Shown here: one piece after another, positions 46,589-55,835 of the stretch
Numbering within the stretch: position 1 is the first letter of the stretch
Layout of the letters: each line of letters opens with the position of its first letter
Assembly (NCBI RefSeq): GCF_009827615.1
Contig: NZ_WTYU01000002.1
Location: 355,020-419,019, forward strand
Origin: Allopontixanthobacter confluentis
Lineage (GTDB): Bacteria; Pseudomonadota; Alphaproteobacteria; Sphingomonadales; Sphingomonadaceae
Direction: 5' to 3'
Length of the DNA stretch: 64,000 nt
Position numbers and translations under genes: made by a program
The notes under the pieces: model-generated
The model's input: the letters and a program-made list of their open reading frames with translations, nothing else
Database searches by the model: none
What the model was told of the DNA's origin: nothing

Positions 46589-46796
46589 AATACTTCCTCC
46601 TGTTATTTTACCGATATGGTATTGCAGCCTCAACGCCGCATAAGCCAAACCGGTTCCCCAACTCTTTCGGTATGGGTGAAGAAAGTATATTATAGATAGG
46701 CGCAAAAACCTAATCGGCGCCGCAATGCGGCGCCGACGGGGTGCCAGACATCAGCTGGCACATTATTGGAAAACCCTGTCACAGGGCTTGCTGGTG

Positions 46797-47096
46797 TCAG
46801 TATTTCAGCTGGCGCTCGTACAGATCGCGGTAATGCTGGATACGCGTGACCCGCAGGCCCTGCATCCCTGAACGGTCCACTGCGCGCTGCCAGGAAGCGA
46901 ATTCCTCCAGCGTCAGATTATACCGTTCCAGCACTTCATCAATCGTCATCAGCCCGCCATTTACGGCTGCCACGACTTCCGCCTTGCGGCGCACAACCCA
47001 GCGTTTCGTGCTTGGTGGCGGCAAATCGTCAATCGTCAGCGGCTCCCCCAGGGGGCCAATGACTTGCGCGGCACGGATTTTCTGGTTTTCAATCAT
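46797..47096 (-). CDS. sciP: DUF1153 protein, SciP-type inhibitor of CtrA
   Basis: A 99-residue protein with the SciP signature VIGPLGEPLTIDDLPPPSTK, RWVVRRKAEVVAAVNGGL, and a helix-turn-helix-like TIDEVLERYNLTLEEFASW. In Caulobacter SciP binds the master cell-cycle regulator CtrA and blocks recruitment of RNA polymerase. Its ATG overlaps the stop of the small gene before it (ATGA), which suggests that the two proteins are made together. Confidence 0.9.
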   Translation of the reverse strand: MIENQKIRAAQVIGPLGEPLTIDDLPPPSTKRWVVRRKAEVVAAVNGGLMTIDEVLERYNLTLEEFASWQRAVDRSGMQGLRVTRIQHYRDLYERQLKY

Positions 47097-47410
47097 TGCA
47101 TCTCTCGGTCGCCGGGGGTCACATTATTCGCGGCACAAACCTCTATGGCCTCAACGTCTTTTCGAGCGCCTAAACCATCGGGGTTAACATCCTCTTGCGC
47201 ATCGTTAAGCATAGCGTTCCTGAAATCGGCAAAAGCGGTAAATCTGCCGCCGGCAGGGGACGCCTCGCGCACCAGCAAGCGCCGCAAATCACGCGCAGCA
47301 GCAAGGCGTGCGACCAGTTCAGACCAGGCAATGGGCCGCAGCAGCATTTCATCTGCAGCGCCGTCCATGGCAGCATCAAAACCGGCGTGCGTGTTGGTCG
47401 TTTCGAACAT
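47093..47410 (-). CDS. Receiver-like half-domain protein coupled to SciP
   Basis: A 105-residue ORF whose first ~45 residues resemble the C-terminal half of a response-regulator receiver domain: MFETTNTHAGFDAAMDGAADE, then LLRPIAWSELVARLAAARDLRRLL, with Arg-Pro where receivers have the conserved Lys-Pro. The same frame stays open for ~45 bp upstream (residues like DLDQSGCKAVV, a beta-4-like strand) to a TAA, but has no start codon there, and no phospho-acceptor Asp is encoded. The rest is unlike known domains. The ATGA overlap with sciP supports translation. It may be a decayed receiver or a conserved small adaptor. Confidence 0.55.
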   Translation of the reverse strand: MFETTNTHAGFDAAMDGAADEMLLRPIAWSELVARLAAARDLRRLLVREASPAGGRFTAFADFRNAMLNDAQEDVNPDGLGARKDVEAIEVCAANNVTPGDREMQ

Positions 47411-47583
47411 GACAACCGCCTTACATCCGCTTTGGTCAAGATCGGGTAAAGCTGCGGTTTACCTCTCATTAGGATTGGGGCTGGAGGATTTGGCCGAATG
47501 ACTGGGCCAGAAAAAGGGGCGACCGATTTGGGCGCTGACTGCGGCCATGTTGCGCCCTCTGGCGCGCAGGCCTGAGGATGTGT

Positions 47584-48771
47584 ATGGGGCGCACCATGGA
47601 CGCTGCAACATTGTTTGACCCCGCGCTGGACCCTGCCGCCTTGTTCGACCTGCCCCGCGCGGCCGCTGATTGCCGCATCGTGGTGGCGATGTCGGGCGGG
47701 GTGGATTCCTCCGTAGTGGCGGCGCTGGCTGCTGCCAGCGGCGCCGAAGTCATCGGCATAACCTTGCAGCTGTATGATTATGGCGCTGCCACGGGCCGCA
47801 AGGGTGCGTGCTGTGCCGGCGACGATATCAGCGATGCACGCGCCGTGGCGGACCGGCTGGGCATTGCGCATTATGTGTTCGACCACGAAAGCGCCTTTCG
47901 CCAGGATGTGGTCGAAACCTTTGCCGATGATTATCTGCAAGGGCGCACGCCGGTGCCCTGCATTCGCTGTAACATGGGCCCGAAATTTACCGATCTGCTG
48001 CGCATGGCGCGCGAACTGGGTGCAGATTGCCTTGCCACCGGCCATTATGTGCGCCGGATGATGGGCGCTGCCGGCCCCGAACTGCACCGCGCGCTGGACC
48101 CGGCGCGCGACCAGTCCTATTTTCTCTACGGCACCACCGAAGCGCAGCTGGATTTTCTGCGCTTTCCATTGGGCGGCCTGCCCAAGGCGCAAGTGCGCGA
48201 ACTGGCGGAGCAGGCAGGTTTGCGGAACGCGGCCAAGCCTGACAGTCAGGATATCTGCTTCGTCCCTGATGGCGATTATGCCCGCATCGTGAAATCGCTG
48301 CGGCCCGAAGGCGGCAGGACAGGCGCCATTGTTCACGCCGAAACAGGCGAAACGCTGGGCGAACACAAGGGCGTCATTCATTTCACCGTGGGTCAGCGCC
48401 GCGGCCTGGAAGTAGGCGGTCAGCCCGAACCGCTTTACGTGGTCGGCATTGATGCCGCCCTTGCACAAGTGCGCGTGGGGCCAAAGCGGCTGCTGGCAGT
48501 CAACGCGATCGAGGTCATCGAAACCAACCGCATCGGGCCGATGGCAGGGCGGACCCCTGCGGCTGAACATGGCGCCCCGCTTACCGCAAAAGTGCGGTCC
48601 CTTGCCAAACCTGTGCCGGTCGAACTGGACGGCGTGCTGGGTGACGGGGGCACTGTGACCCTGCGTTTTGCCAATCCCGAATTCGGTGTTTCACCAGGGC
48701 AGGCAGCGGTAATTTATGCAGGCGACCGGGTGATGGGCGGCGGGTGGATTGATTCCACCGATTCGATCTGA
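47584..48771 (+). CDS. mnmA: tRNA-specific 2-thiouridylase
   Basis: A 395-residue enzyme placing sulfur on wobble uridine-34 of Lys, Glu and Gln tRNAs. PP-loop SGGVDSSV is near residue 40, the persulfide-forming cysteines are Cys126 (in CIRC) and Cys225 (in DICFVP), and the C-terminal domain has [10 protein letters not shown] and [24 protein letters not shown] lies six bases before the ATG at 47584; ATG codons at 47578 and 47596 are close alternatives. Confidence 0.95.
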   Translation: MGRTMDAATLFDPALDPAALFDLPRAAADCRIVVAMSGGVDSSVVAALAAASGAEVIGITLQLYDYGAATGRKGACCAGDDISDARAVADRLGIAHYVFDHESAFRQDVVETFADDYLQGRTPVPCIRCNMGPKFTDLLRMARELGADCLATGHYVRRMMGAAGPELHRALDPARDQSYFLYGTTEAQLDFLRFPLGGLPKAQVRELAEQAGLRNAAKPDSQDICFVPDGDYARIVKSLRPEGGRTGAIVHAETGETLGEHKGVIHFTVGQRRGLEVGGQPEPLYVVGIDAALAQVRVGPKRLLAVNAIEVIETNRIGPMAGRTPAAEHGAPLTAKVRSLAKPVPVELDGVLGDGGTVTLRFANPEFGVSPGQAAVIYAGDRVMGGGWIDSTDSI

Positions 48772-48811
48772 TTCGCAGCTTTAAATTTTCACCAGCCTGA
48801 AAAGGCCAGCT

Positions 48812-49216
48812 TCAGTCTTCCCACTTTTCCAGCACGCAGCCAAAACCTTCGCGATAGGTGGCAGTTTGCGAAGGCAGCAGCGGGAAGCGTGCGGTCACGC
48901 TGCGCGCATCCTCGTCCTGGCTCATCGAAACCATTTCCATACCGGCGATGCGGTCTGTCTTGCAGCTGTTCAGACTGCGCCCACCCAGATAGACGCAGGA
49001 ACAGCCGACATGGGCGCTATAGGCAGCGCCCGCGCTGGTATAACCCAGGATCGGTTCGCGGTAGAACCACCCGGCTACCGCCACTGCCAGACCGATCAGC
49101 ACCAGCACCATGGGCCAGCGCCGCTTGTCTTTGCGGCGCGATCCGGCCGCTGCGGCGCGTGTTTGCGTGCGCGCAGTTGCAGAAGGTTTTTGCGAAGTGG
49201 GTTTAGGCGTTGCCAA
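48812..49216 (-). CDS. Membrane-anchored protein of unknown function with a Cys-rich periplasmic part
   Basis: A 134-residue protein: a basic, Ala/Thr-rich cytoplasmic N-terminus (1-33), one membrane helix (WPMVLVLIGLAVAVAGWFY), then a periplasmic region with four cysteines (GCSCVYLGGRSLNSCKTD and FGCVLEKWED). I recognise no named family. It is divergent from a serine-hydrolase lipoprotein with only ~29 bp between the starts, a layout that suggests shared regulation. Confidence 0.7.
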   Translation of the reverse strand: MATPKPTSQKPSATARTQTRAAAAGSRRKDKRRWPMVLVLIGLAVAVAGWFYREPILGYTSAGAAYSAHVGCSCVYLGGRSLNSCKTDRIAGMEMVSMSQDEDARSVTARFPLLPSQTATYREGFGCVLEKWED

Positions 49217-49245
49217 GCGGGAATCCTTGCGCGAGTGATGGGGAG

Positions 49246-50370
49246 ATGACTCGAATTACAGCCTCCCTTATCGCCAGCCTTGTGGCTCTGCCAACCCTTG
49301 TGGGGTGCAGCGGTTCTGCAGAAACGCTTCCGCCCCTAACCAGGGAAGCCATTGCCGCAGTTTCGTCAAACCCCGGCGCGCCAACCAAACAGCTGGCGCG
49401 GCAGGTGGATGATGTGTTCACCAAGGACAGTCTGGGCGAAACCCGCGCATTGGTGGTGATGCATGGCAGCGAAATTGCCGCCGAACGCTATGCGGCAGGG
49501 TATGATGCCGACACCCGCTTCATCAGCTGGTCGATGGCCAAAACGGTGACTGCCGTGATGATCGGCATGCTGGTGGCAGATGGCCAGTTGCGGCTGGACG
49601 AATCCCCGCCAATCCCTCGCTGGCAGCGGCCGGGGGATCCGCGCGGCGAAATTACCCTGCGGCAATTGCTCCAGATGCGGTCGGGCTTGCGCCATACAGA
49701 AGCGGGCAACCCGCCTTACGAATCGTCCGAAGTGCGGATGCTGTTTCTGGACGGGCGGGATGATATGGCGGATTGGGCCACCGCCCAGCCGCTGGAAGAC
49801 GAACCGGGCCGGACGTTTGAATATTCTTCCAACACCACTGTCATTCTGGCGGATATTGCAGCGCGTGTGCTGACCTCGGCGACCGATGCTGACAGCCGCC
49901 GCGAAGCGGTCGACAATTATCTCAAGACCCGGCTGTTCGGGCCCGTGGGCATGGCTTCCATGGTGCCGGAATATGACGCCAGCGGCACGCTGATCGGCGG
50001 CAGCCTGATGCATGGCACGGCGCGGGACTGGGCGAAATTCGGTGAATTCCTGCGCAATGGCGGCTCTGTGCGGGGTGCGCAGCTGATCCCGCGCAAATGG
50101 ATCGATTTCATGAACACGCCCAGCCCGCGCAGCGGTTTTTACGGGGCGCAGACCTGGCTCAACCGCGATTCCGGCATTGACCGGGACGAAGCGGTGCCGG
50201 ATCGCGGGCCGAAATCCATGTTCGCAGCGGTTGGCCATATGGGCCAATATGTGCTGGTATCGCCCGCCCAGAAACTGACTATTGTGCGGCTGGGCCATTC
50301 GGACGCAGGCCAGCGCAGCGCCCTCATCCCCGAATTATCCGATATCGTGGAACTCTACCCCGCAAGGTAG
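49246..50370 (+). CDS. Serine hydrolase lipoprotein of the beta-lactamase/NylB-like family
   Basis: A 374-residue penicillin-binding-fold hydrolase. The lipoprotein signal ends LVGC (Cys21). The catalytic SxxK is SMAK (Ser96, Lys99), FEYSSN (Tyr193) is the second element, and AAVGHMGQYV is the third in place of KTG. Such proteins are class C beta-lactamase relatives acting as esterases, amide hydrolases or peptidases; resistance should not be inferred. I start at 49246, which gives a clean lipoprotein signal; a TTG at 49210 would add 12 residues that spoil it. Confidence 0.85.
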   Translation: MTRITASLIASLVALPTLVGCSGSAETLPPLTREAIAAVSSNPGAPTKQLARQVDDVFTKDSLGETRALVVMHGSEIAAERYAAGYDADTRFISWSMAKTVTAVMIGMLVADGQLRLDESPPIPRWQRPGDPRGEITLRQLLQMRSGLRHTEAGNPPYESSEVRMLFLDGRDDMADWATAQPLEDEPGRTFEYSSNTTVILADIAARVLTSATDADSRREAVDNYLKTRLFGPVGMASMVPEYDASGTLIGGSLMHGTARDWAKFGEFLRNGGSVRGAQLIPRKWIDFMNTPSPRSGFYGAQTWLNRDSGIDRDEAVPDRGPKSMFAAVGHMGQYVLVSPAQKLTIVRLGHSDAGQRSALIPELSDIVELYPAR

Positions 50371-51182
50371 AACACGCCTTCCACCACGGTCACGCATTCG
50401 CCGCCCAGCCATGCCCGTCCATTTGAAGGCCCGCCATTTGACAACTGGCCGTTTTCCAGCCGACACGTCAGATCGCCGCCGCGTTTCGATGCCTGATGCG
50501 CGGTGAATTCGTCCTTGCCCAGGCGCGGCACCCAGAATGGGGCCAGCGCGGCATGGGCAGACCCTGTCACGCTGTCTTCATCCACGCCCCATGCGGGCAC
50601 GAAAACCCGGCTGACGATATCGCTATTGTCCCCCCGCGCAGTGCAGATCGCCATCAGGTCAATGTCTGTCAGCTTGCGGATATCCGGGTTTATCGCGCGC
50701 ACGGCGGCTTCATCGTCCAGCAGCACGATGGCGGTGGCTTCCGCACCTGACACGGATTCGAACACTTCGCCGGTCACGCCCAGCGCATCCAGCAATTCGG
50801 CATGCTCGCGCGGTTCCACCAGTGTCAGCGGCAGCGACAATTCATAGGCTGCGCCTGATGTTCGCACTTCCAGAATGCCTGCTGCCTTTGTGCGAAAAGT
50901 AACCCTGCCCGCATCATCACGCGACAGCAGCACATGGCCTGCTGCAAGCGTGGCATGGCCGCACATCGCCACTTCGCTGGTGGGGGTGAACCAGCGCAAT
51001 TCCCAGTCCGCCTCGCCCGTTGCATCGGCCACGACAAAGGCCGTTTCGGCAAAATTATTCTCTTCACCAATCGCCTGCAGCACATCATCCGGCAGCCACG
51101 CATCCAACGGCATGACTGCTGCCTGATTGCCGCTGAATGGCTGGTTGGCAAATGCATCGACGTGATAATAGGGCAGTTTCAT
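50355..51182 (-). CDS. PhzF-family isomerase/epimerase-like protein
   Basis: A 275-residue protein with duplicated hot-dog-like halves of the PhzF fold. YYHVDAFANQPFSGNQAAV is the N-terminal signature, NNFAETAFVV carries the catalytic Glu, and DEDSVTGSAHAALAPFW is the second-half signature. Substrates in this family are mostly unknown, and phenazine synthesis is not implied. The 3' end overlaps the serine hydrolase gene by 16 bp. The start overlaps the stop of the cation-efflux gene (ATGA). Confidence 0.9.
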   Translation of the reverse strand: MKLPYYHVDAFANQPFSGNQAAVMPLDAWLPDDVLQAIGEENNFAETAFVVADATGEADWELRWFTPTSEVAMCGHATLAAGHVLLSRDDAGRVTFRTKAAGILEVRTSGAAYELSLPLTLVEPREHAELLDALGVTGEVFESVSGAEATAIVLLDDEAAVRAINPDIRKLTDIDLMAICTARGDNSDIVSRVFVPAWGVDEDSVTGSAHAALAPFWVPRLGKDEFTAHQASKRGGDLTCRLENGQLSNGGPSNGRAWLGGECVTVVEGVFYLAG

Positions 51183-52129
51183 GGGGCTTTGCCTTTTTCC
51201 AGCTTGGCGAATTCATCATCTTCCACCAGCGGATTATCGGGTTCGTCGACATGGCCTTCGGGGTCGATATGGATGAGGAGGTCCATACCGGGAAAATGGC
51301 GGCACAGGTCTGCTTCCACCCGTTCGATAATGACATGCGCTTCGTCCACCGTCATGTCGCCTGGCATATCAACGTGGAATTGCACAAAATCATGATGGCC
51401 GCTGGTGCGCGTCCGCAAATCATGCAGATTGCTCAACTCAGGATGTTTGGCCGCCAGTTCGACAAACCGCTGGCGTTTGTCATCTGGCCATTCACGGTCC
51501 ATCAAATGGTCTATTGCCTCGCTGGCCGCGCGCCATGCGCCCCACAGCAGCCAACCCGCAATTCCCAGGCCAAACAGCGGATCTGCCAGGCCAAAGCCGG
51601 CATATTGATCCAGCGCCAACGCGGCGATCACCGCCACATTGAGGAGCAGGTCCGACTGGTAATGAACATGATCTGCCGAAATGGCGACAGACCCTGTGCG
51701 CCTGATGACATGGCGCTGCCACGCCAGCAGACCGACAGTGGCGATGATGGCAATGACAGAGACCGCAATCCCGTCAGCCGCCGCAGCAGTGCGGCCCCCT
51801 TCGACCAGGCGCAAAATGGCGCGGAAGCCAATGGCCGCCGCTGACAGGGCAATCAGCATCACCTGGAACATGGCGGCCAGCGATTCAGCCTTGCCATGGC
51901 CGAACCGGTGGTCAGAATCGGCGGGCTGCGCGGCAATATATACGCCGATGAAAGTAGCGATGCTGGCGATAAAATCGAGCGATGTATCCGCCAGCGAGCC
52001 CAGCATGGCGGTGGAGCCAGTGCGCCATGTAGCCCATACTTTCAGCACCATCAGGAACAGCGCCATGGTGATGGATGCCATGGCGGCGCTGCGCGTCAAC
52101 GCGGCCCGGTGATCATGCGCGACATTCAT
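51179..52129 (-). CDS. Cation diffusion facilitator (FieF/ZitB-type) metal efflux protein
   Basis: A 316-residue CDF exporter with about six membrane helices. Metal-binding acids lie in LADTSLDF and HVHYQSDLLLN, a DHRFGHGKAESLAA block identifies the FieF-like group, and the C-terminal cytoplasmic domain has HDLRTRTSGHHDFVQFHVD. Zn2+ or Fe2+ out of the cytoplasm in exchange for protons is likely. It is coupled by ATGA overlaps on both sides (pdxH before, PhzF after). Confidence 0.9.
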   Translation of the reverse strand: MNVAHDHRAALTRSAAMASITMALFLMVLKVWATWRTGSTAMLGSLADTSLDFIASIATFIGVYIAAQPADSDHRFGHGKAESLAAMFQVMLIALSAAAIGFRAILRLVEGGRTAAAADGIAVSVIAIIATVGLLAWQRHVIRRTGSVAISADHVHYQSDLLLNVAVIAALALDQYAGFGLADPLFGLGIAGWLLWGAWRAASEAIDHLMDREWPDDKRQRFVELAAKHPELSNLHDLRTRTSGHHDFVQFHVDMPGDMTVDEAHVIIERVEADLCRHFPGMDLLIHIDPEGHVDEPDNPLVEDDEFAKLEKGKAP

Positions 52130-52770
52130 GGGTAGAGCAACGTGTCGGCCCAGCTGGCCGCATCGGCGCCAGTGCGGCGTTCAAACCGGCGGCGATCATG
52201 CAGACGGTTGGGCCGGTCCAGCCAGAATTCGAACGCTGCAGGGGTCAGGCAAAACCCTGTCCAGTGGCGGGGCCGTTCTACCTCGCCGCCGGCAAACCGC
52301 GCTTCTGCCGCTGCGAATCGCTGCACAAAAACGCTGCGGTCCGCCATGGGCCGTGACTGGTCAGACGCGACGGCGCCCAATTGGGAATCGCGGCTGCGGC
52401 TATGAAAATAGGCATCGGCCACGGCATCGCTGACTTGGTGCAGCGGCCCTTCGATACGAATCTGGCGGCGCAGGCTTTTCCAGTGGAACAGCAAGGCGGC
52501 CTGCATATTGGTGCGGATTTCCTCGCCCTTGCGGCTTTGCGCGTTGGTGTAAAACGTAAAACCGCCGCCTTCAGCGACATCGGCCCCATGCCCCTTCAGC
52601 AGCACCATGCGCACAGATGGCGCGCCCGTCGGGGTGGCAGTGGCCAATGCCATCGCATTGGCATCATTCGGCTCATTCTCTCGGGCCAGCGCAAACCATT
52701 CGTCAAACAAGGCGAATGGGTCGGCGCGAGGAATCTCACTGGCGGTGTGGCTGGTCATTTCGCTCGTCAT
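52126..52770 (-). CDS. pdxH: Pyridoxamine 5'-phosphate oxidase
   Basis: A 214-residue FMN enzyme producing pyridoxal 5'-phosphate, the cofactor needed for example by the threonine aldolase above. Signatures: PSVRMVLLKG, FTFYTNAQSRKGEEI, FHWKSLRRQIRIEG and, near the C-terminus, FWLDRPNRLHDRRRFER. Start 52770 (AGG nearby) or Met5. It leads a pdxH-fieF-phzF operon and is divergent from the J-protein gene. Confidence 0.95.
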   Translation of the reverse strand: MTSEMTSHTASEIPRADPFALFDEWFALARENEPNDANAMALATATPTGAPSVRMVLLKGHGADVAEGGGFTFYTNAQSRKGEEIRTNMQAALLFHWKSLRRQIRIEGPLHQVSDAVADAYFHSRSRDSQLGAVASDQSRPMADRSVFVQRFAAAEARFAGGEVERPRHWTGFCLTPAAFEFWLDRPNRLHDRRRFERRTGADAASWADTLLYP

Positions 52771-52852
52771 TTACCTGCCCTAACGTGCGATTGCAGCATT
52801 GGTAAAGCATCACTGCTTGCACAGGCGCACTGGTCCACCTAGCTAACACGGT

Positions 52853-53839
52853 ATGTCTGACCCTTATGCAACCCTTGGCATCTCCCGCTCCGCTACGGAA
52901 AAGGACATCAAAAGCGCCTATCGCAAGCTGGCCAAGGAATTGCACCCTGACCGCAATACCGATAACCCCAATGCGACGGAACGCTTCAGCAAGGCGACGC
53001 AGGCCTATGATCTGCTGTCCGACAAGGACAAGCGCGCCAAATTCGATCGCGGCGAAATTGATGCGGATGGCAATCCCACCAACCCGTTTGCCGGAATGGG
53101 TGGGGGCATGGGCGGCGGATATGGCGCAAGGCCGGGTCAACAGGGCGGTTTCAGGCCCGAAGACATGCAGGGTTTCAGCCAGGAAGGCATGGACCTTGGC
53201 GATATTTTCGAAGGATTGTTCGGCGGCGGTGCCCGCGCACGTTCCGGTGCCGGAATGGGCGCTGGGATGGGGGCCGGAATGGGAGGTCGCCGACCGCCCC
53301 CGCCCCGCAAAGGCGCAGATATTCAATATCGGCTGAAGATTCCCTTCACCGATGCCGCGTCGCGTGCTGACCAGCGCATCACCCTGTCCGATGGCAAGAC
53401 CATTGACCTGAAATTGCCTGCCGGGGTCGAGGAAGGCACCCAGATGCGGCTGAAGGGCAAAGGCCAGCAGGGTCCGGGCGGTGCGGGCGATGGTCGGGTG
53501 CTCATTTCTATCGACAGCCATCCGTTTTTCCGGCGCGAGGGCGATGATGTCCGGCTGGATTTGCCCATTACGCTGGATGAAGCCGTGAACGGCGCGAAAG
53601 TTAAAGTGCCAACAGTGGACGGCGCAGTCATGCTGACGGTCAGCCCCGGCAGCGCATCTGGCAAGGTGCTGCGCCTCAAGGGCAAGGGTTTTTCGAAAAA
53701 GAACGGCCAGCGCGGCGATCAGCTTGTCACACTGGAAATCGACCTGCCGGCAGCGGGAAGCGAACCCATGACCGAGCTTGCCAAGCGGCTGGAAGGCTGG
53801 AAAGACGGAAGCGCGCCGCGCAGCAAACTCGGGATGTAA
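52853..53839 (+). CDS. J-domain co-chaperone without zinc finger (CbpA/DjlA-type II)
   Basis: A 328-residue DnaJ-like protein. The J domain spans 1-70 with HPD at 31-33; a Gly/Met/Arg-rich linker (about 80-150, including GAGMGAGMGAGMGG) follows, then two DnaJ C-terminal substrate-binding domains (150-325). It has no CxxCxGxG zinc motifs, so it is a type II Hsp40 stimulating DnaK. The G/M-rich linker is longer and more repetitive than usual. The YihY gene follows at 4 bp. Confidence 0.92.
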   Translation: MSDPYATLGISRSATEKDIKSAYRKLAKELHPDRNTDNPNATERFSKATQAYDLLSDKDKRAKFDRGEIDADGNPTNPFAGMGGGMGGGYGARPGQQGGFRPEDMQGFSQEGMDLGDIFEGLFGGGARARSGAGMGAGMGAGMGGRRPPPPRKGADIQYRLKIPFTDAASRADQRITLSDGKTIDLKLPAGVEEGTQMRLKGKGQQGPGGAGDGRVLISIDSHPFFRREGDDVRLDLPITLDEAVNGAKVKVPTVDGAVMLTVSPGSASGKVLRLKGKGFSKKNGQRGDQLVTLEIDLPAAGSEPMTELAKRLEGWKDGSAPRSKLGM

Positions 53840-53843
53840 CCTT

Positions 53844-54860
53844 TTGCTGAATTCTCAAGGGCCTGCCCCCGACAACCTTGATCCGCACCTGCGACGGGCG
53901 CGATCATTGTCGCCCGAAGCGCGCCGCCATGCCGCGGCCAAAATGCGGCGCAGCGTGGGCCGCAAGGTTGGCCCCGGAACCCGCTTTTTCGCAGTCCTGA
54001 AACGCACCGCATCGGGCGCCTGGAACGATGGTTTCATCCACGCAGGCAACCTTGCCTATATGGCGATGCTGGCAATTTTCCCGTTCTTCATCCTTGGCGC
54101 GGCGATATTTTCCGCATTAGGCGAAGAAGGCGACCGCGCAGCGACCATCAACGCCATATTATTCGCCCTGCCGCCTGTGGTGGGCAACGTGATAGAACCG
54201 GTGGCGCGCGACGTGATCGAAGCACGCAGCGGCTGGCTGTTGTGGGCGGGCGGGCTGGTCGGCTTGTGGACAGTGTCCAGCCTGGTGGAAACCATTCGCG
54301 ACATCTTGCGCCGCGCCTACGGGACAGAGGCGACACTGGCGTTCTGGCGTTACCGCATCCTGTCGTTCGGCATCATCATGGCCGCCGTAACGCTGTTGAT
54401 GGTGTCGCTGATTGCACAGGTGATGATCGGCGCAGCGCAGCAGGTTATTGCTGCATATTTCCCGTGGCTCAGTGATGCGCTGGGGCAATTGTCACTCTCG
54501 CGCATTGTGCCGGCCCTTGGGCTATACGTGTCGATTTACCTGCTGTTTTATACGCTGACGCCGCATCACTACCGTCACCACCGCTTCCCCAAATGGCCGG
54601 GCAGCCTGCTGGTTACGGTGTGGTGGGTTGGCGTCACGATTGCATTGCCGCCAGTGCTGCGCAGTTTCTTTTCCTACGATCTGACCTATGGCAGCCTGGC
54701 AGGCATGATGATCGCCCTTTTCTTTTTCTACCTGGTGGGCCTAGGGATGGTGGTGGGCGCAGAACTGAATGCCGCGCTGGTGGAAACACCGGAAGAAACT
54801 GGTGAAACATCAGATACGCAAGCCGTGCCTGCCAGGAAAATGAAGGAATACAGGGTATGA
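53844..54860 (+). CDS. YihY/virulence factor BrkB-family membrane protein
   Basis: A ~338-residue inner-membrane protein with six hydrophobic helices of the YihY family: GFIHAGNLAYMAMLAIFPFF, then GGLVGLWTVSSLVETIRDIL, and TLTPHHYRHHRFPKWPGSLL. Function is unsettled despite the historical RNase BN label. The start is uncertain: TTG at 53844, 4 bp after the J-protein stop, keeps the LSPEARR block; later candidates are 53907 (TTG) and 53943 (ATG). Its stop overlaps the fabI start (ATGA). Confidence 0.83.
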   Translation: MLNSQGPAPDNLDPHLRRARSLSPEARRHAAAKMRRSVGRKVGPGTRFFAVLKRTASGAWNDGFIHAGNLAYMAMLAIFPFFILGAAIFSALGEEGDRAATINAILFALPPVVGNVIEPVARDVIEARSGWLLWAGGLVGLWTVSSLVETIRDILRRAYGTEATLAFWRYRILSFGIIMAAVTLLMVSLIAQVMIGAAQQVIAAYFPWLSDALGQLSLSRIVPALGLYVSIYLLFYTLTPHHYRHHRFPKWPGSLLVTVWWVGVTIALPPVLRSFFSYDLTYGSLAGMMIALFFFYLVGLGMVVGAELNAALVETPEETGETSDTQAVPARKMKEYRV

Positions 54861-55660
54861 ATGGTCTGATGGCAGGCAAGCGGGGGCTGATCATGGGCCT
54901 CGCCAATGACAAATCCCTGGCATGGGGCATTGCCAGACAATTGCGCGAACAGGGTGCCGAACTGGCGTTCACGTATCAGGGTGACGCGCTGGCCAAGCGT
55001 GTCAAACCTTTGGCGGAGCAACTGGGATCAGACTTCACTTTTGAATGTGACGTTTCGGAAATGTCGGCGCTTGATAAGGCATTCGAAACGCTGAAAAGCC
55101 GCTGGGACACCATTGATTTCGTGGTCCATGCTATCGGCTTTTCCGACAAGGCGGAATTGCGCGGCAAATATGTCGACACCAGCCTCGACAATTTCCTGAT
55201 GACGATGAACATTTCCGCCTACAGCCTGGTGGCTGTGACACAGCGCGCAGCGCAGATGATGCCCAATGGTGGCTCCATCCTGACGCTGACCTATTATGGC
55301 GCGGAAAAAGTCATCCCGCATTACAACGTGATGGGCGTGGCCAAGGCCGCACTGGAAGCCAGCGTGAAATATCTCGCCAATGATCTTGGCCCGCAGAACA
55401 TTCGCGTAAATGCCATCTCGGCCGGCCCGATCAAGACGCTGGCCGCCAGCGGCATCGGCGATTTCCGCTACATCCTGAAGTGGAACGAACTGAACGCCCC
55501 GCTGCGCCGCAATGTCACGATCGACGATGTCGGCGGATCAGGCGTCTATTTCCTGTCCGACCTTTCATCAGGCGTCACAGGTGAAACCCACCATGTCGAT
55601 GCCGGCTACCATGTCGTTGGAATGAAACAGGAAGATGCACCGGATATTGCGCTGGATTGA
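54857..55660 (+). CDS. fabI: Enoyl-[acyl-carrier-protein] reductase (NADH)
   Basis: A 267-residue SDR completing each fatty acid elongation cycle. GLIMGLANDKSLAWGIA binds NADH, and the catalytic Tyr156 and Lys163 lie in YNVMGVAK, with Tyr146 region TYYGAEKV. SAGPIKTLAASGIGDF is typical of FabI, the target of triclosan-type inhibitors. The ATG overlaps the YihY stop. I saw no clear terminator in the 175 bp before the polysaccharide genes. Confidence 0.96.
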   Translation: MNGLMAGKRGLIMGLANDKSLAWGIARQLREQGAELAFTYQGDALAKRVKPLAEQLGSDFTFECDVSEMSALDKAFETLKSRWDTIDFVVHAIGFSDKAELRGKYVDTSLDNFLMTMNISAYSLVAVTQRAAQMMPNGGSILTLTYYGAEKVIPHYNVMGVAKAALEASVKYLANDLGPQNIRVNAISAGPIKTLAASGIGDFRYILKWNELNAPLRRNVTIDDVGGSGVYFLSDLSSGVTGETHHVDAGYHVVGMKQEDAPDIALD

Positions 55661-55835
55661 TCCATTGTCGGTTCATGTTGATGTCGCCAAACAGAACCAC
55701 TAGATGAAAACGGGTCTTTTGAAGCAAATCAGGTTTCCTGTGGCACTCACAATTTAAGCCGGTATGACTGCCTCTCTCTAGGGGATGGGCGGGTTCTGTG
55801 CGAGCGCAACGGGCAAATCTAAGAAGGTGCATGGC

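Noticed and set aside
47170-48570. 466-codon minus-strand ORF opposite mnmA
   Set aside because: Shadow of mnmA; it also overlaps the receiver-like ORF in another frame, and that frame is better supported by the ATGA link to sciP.
49246-50370. Beta-lactamase resistance gene
   Set aside because: It has the SxxK fold motif but belongs to the broad esterase/NylB-like group, and lacks the KTG motif; resistance cannot be claimed.
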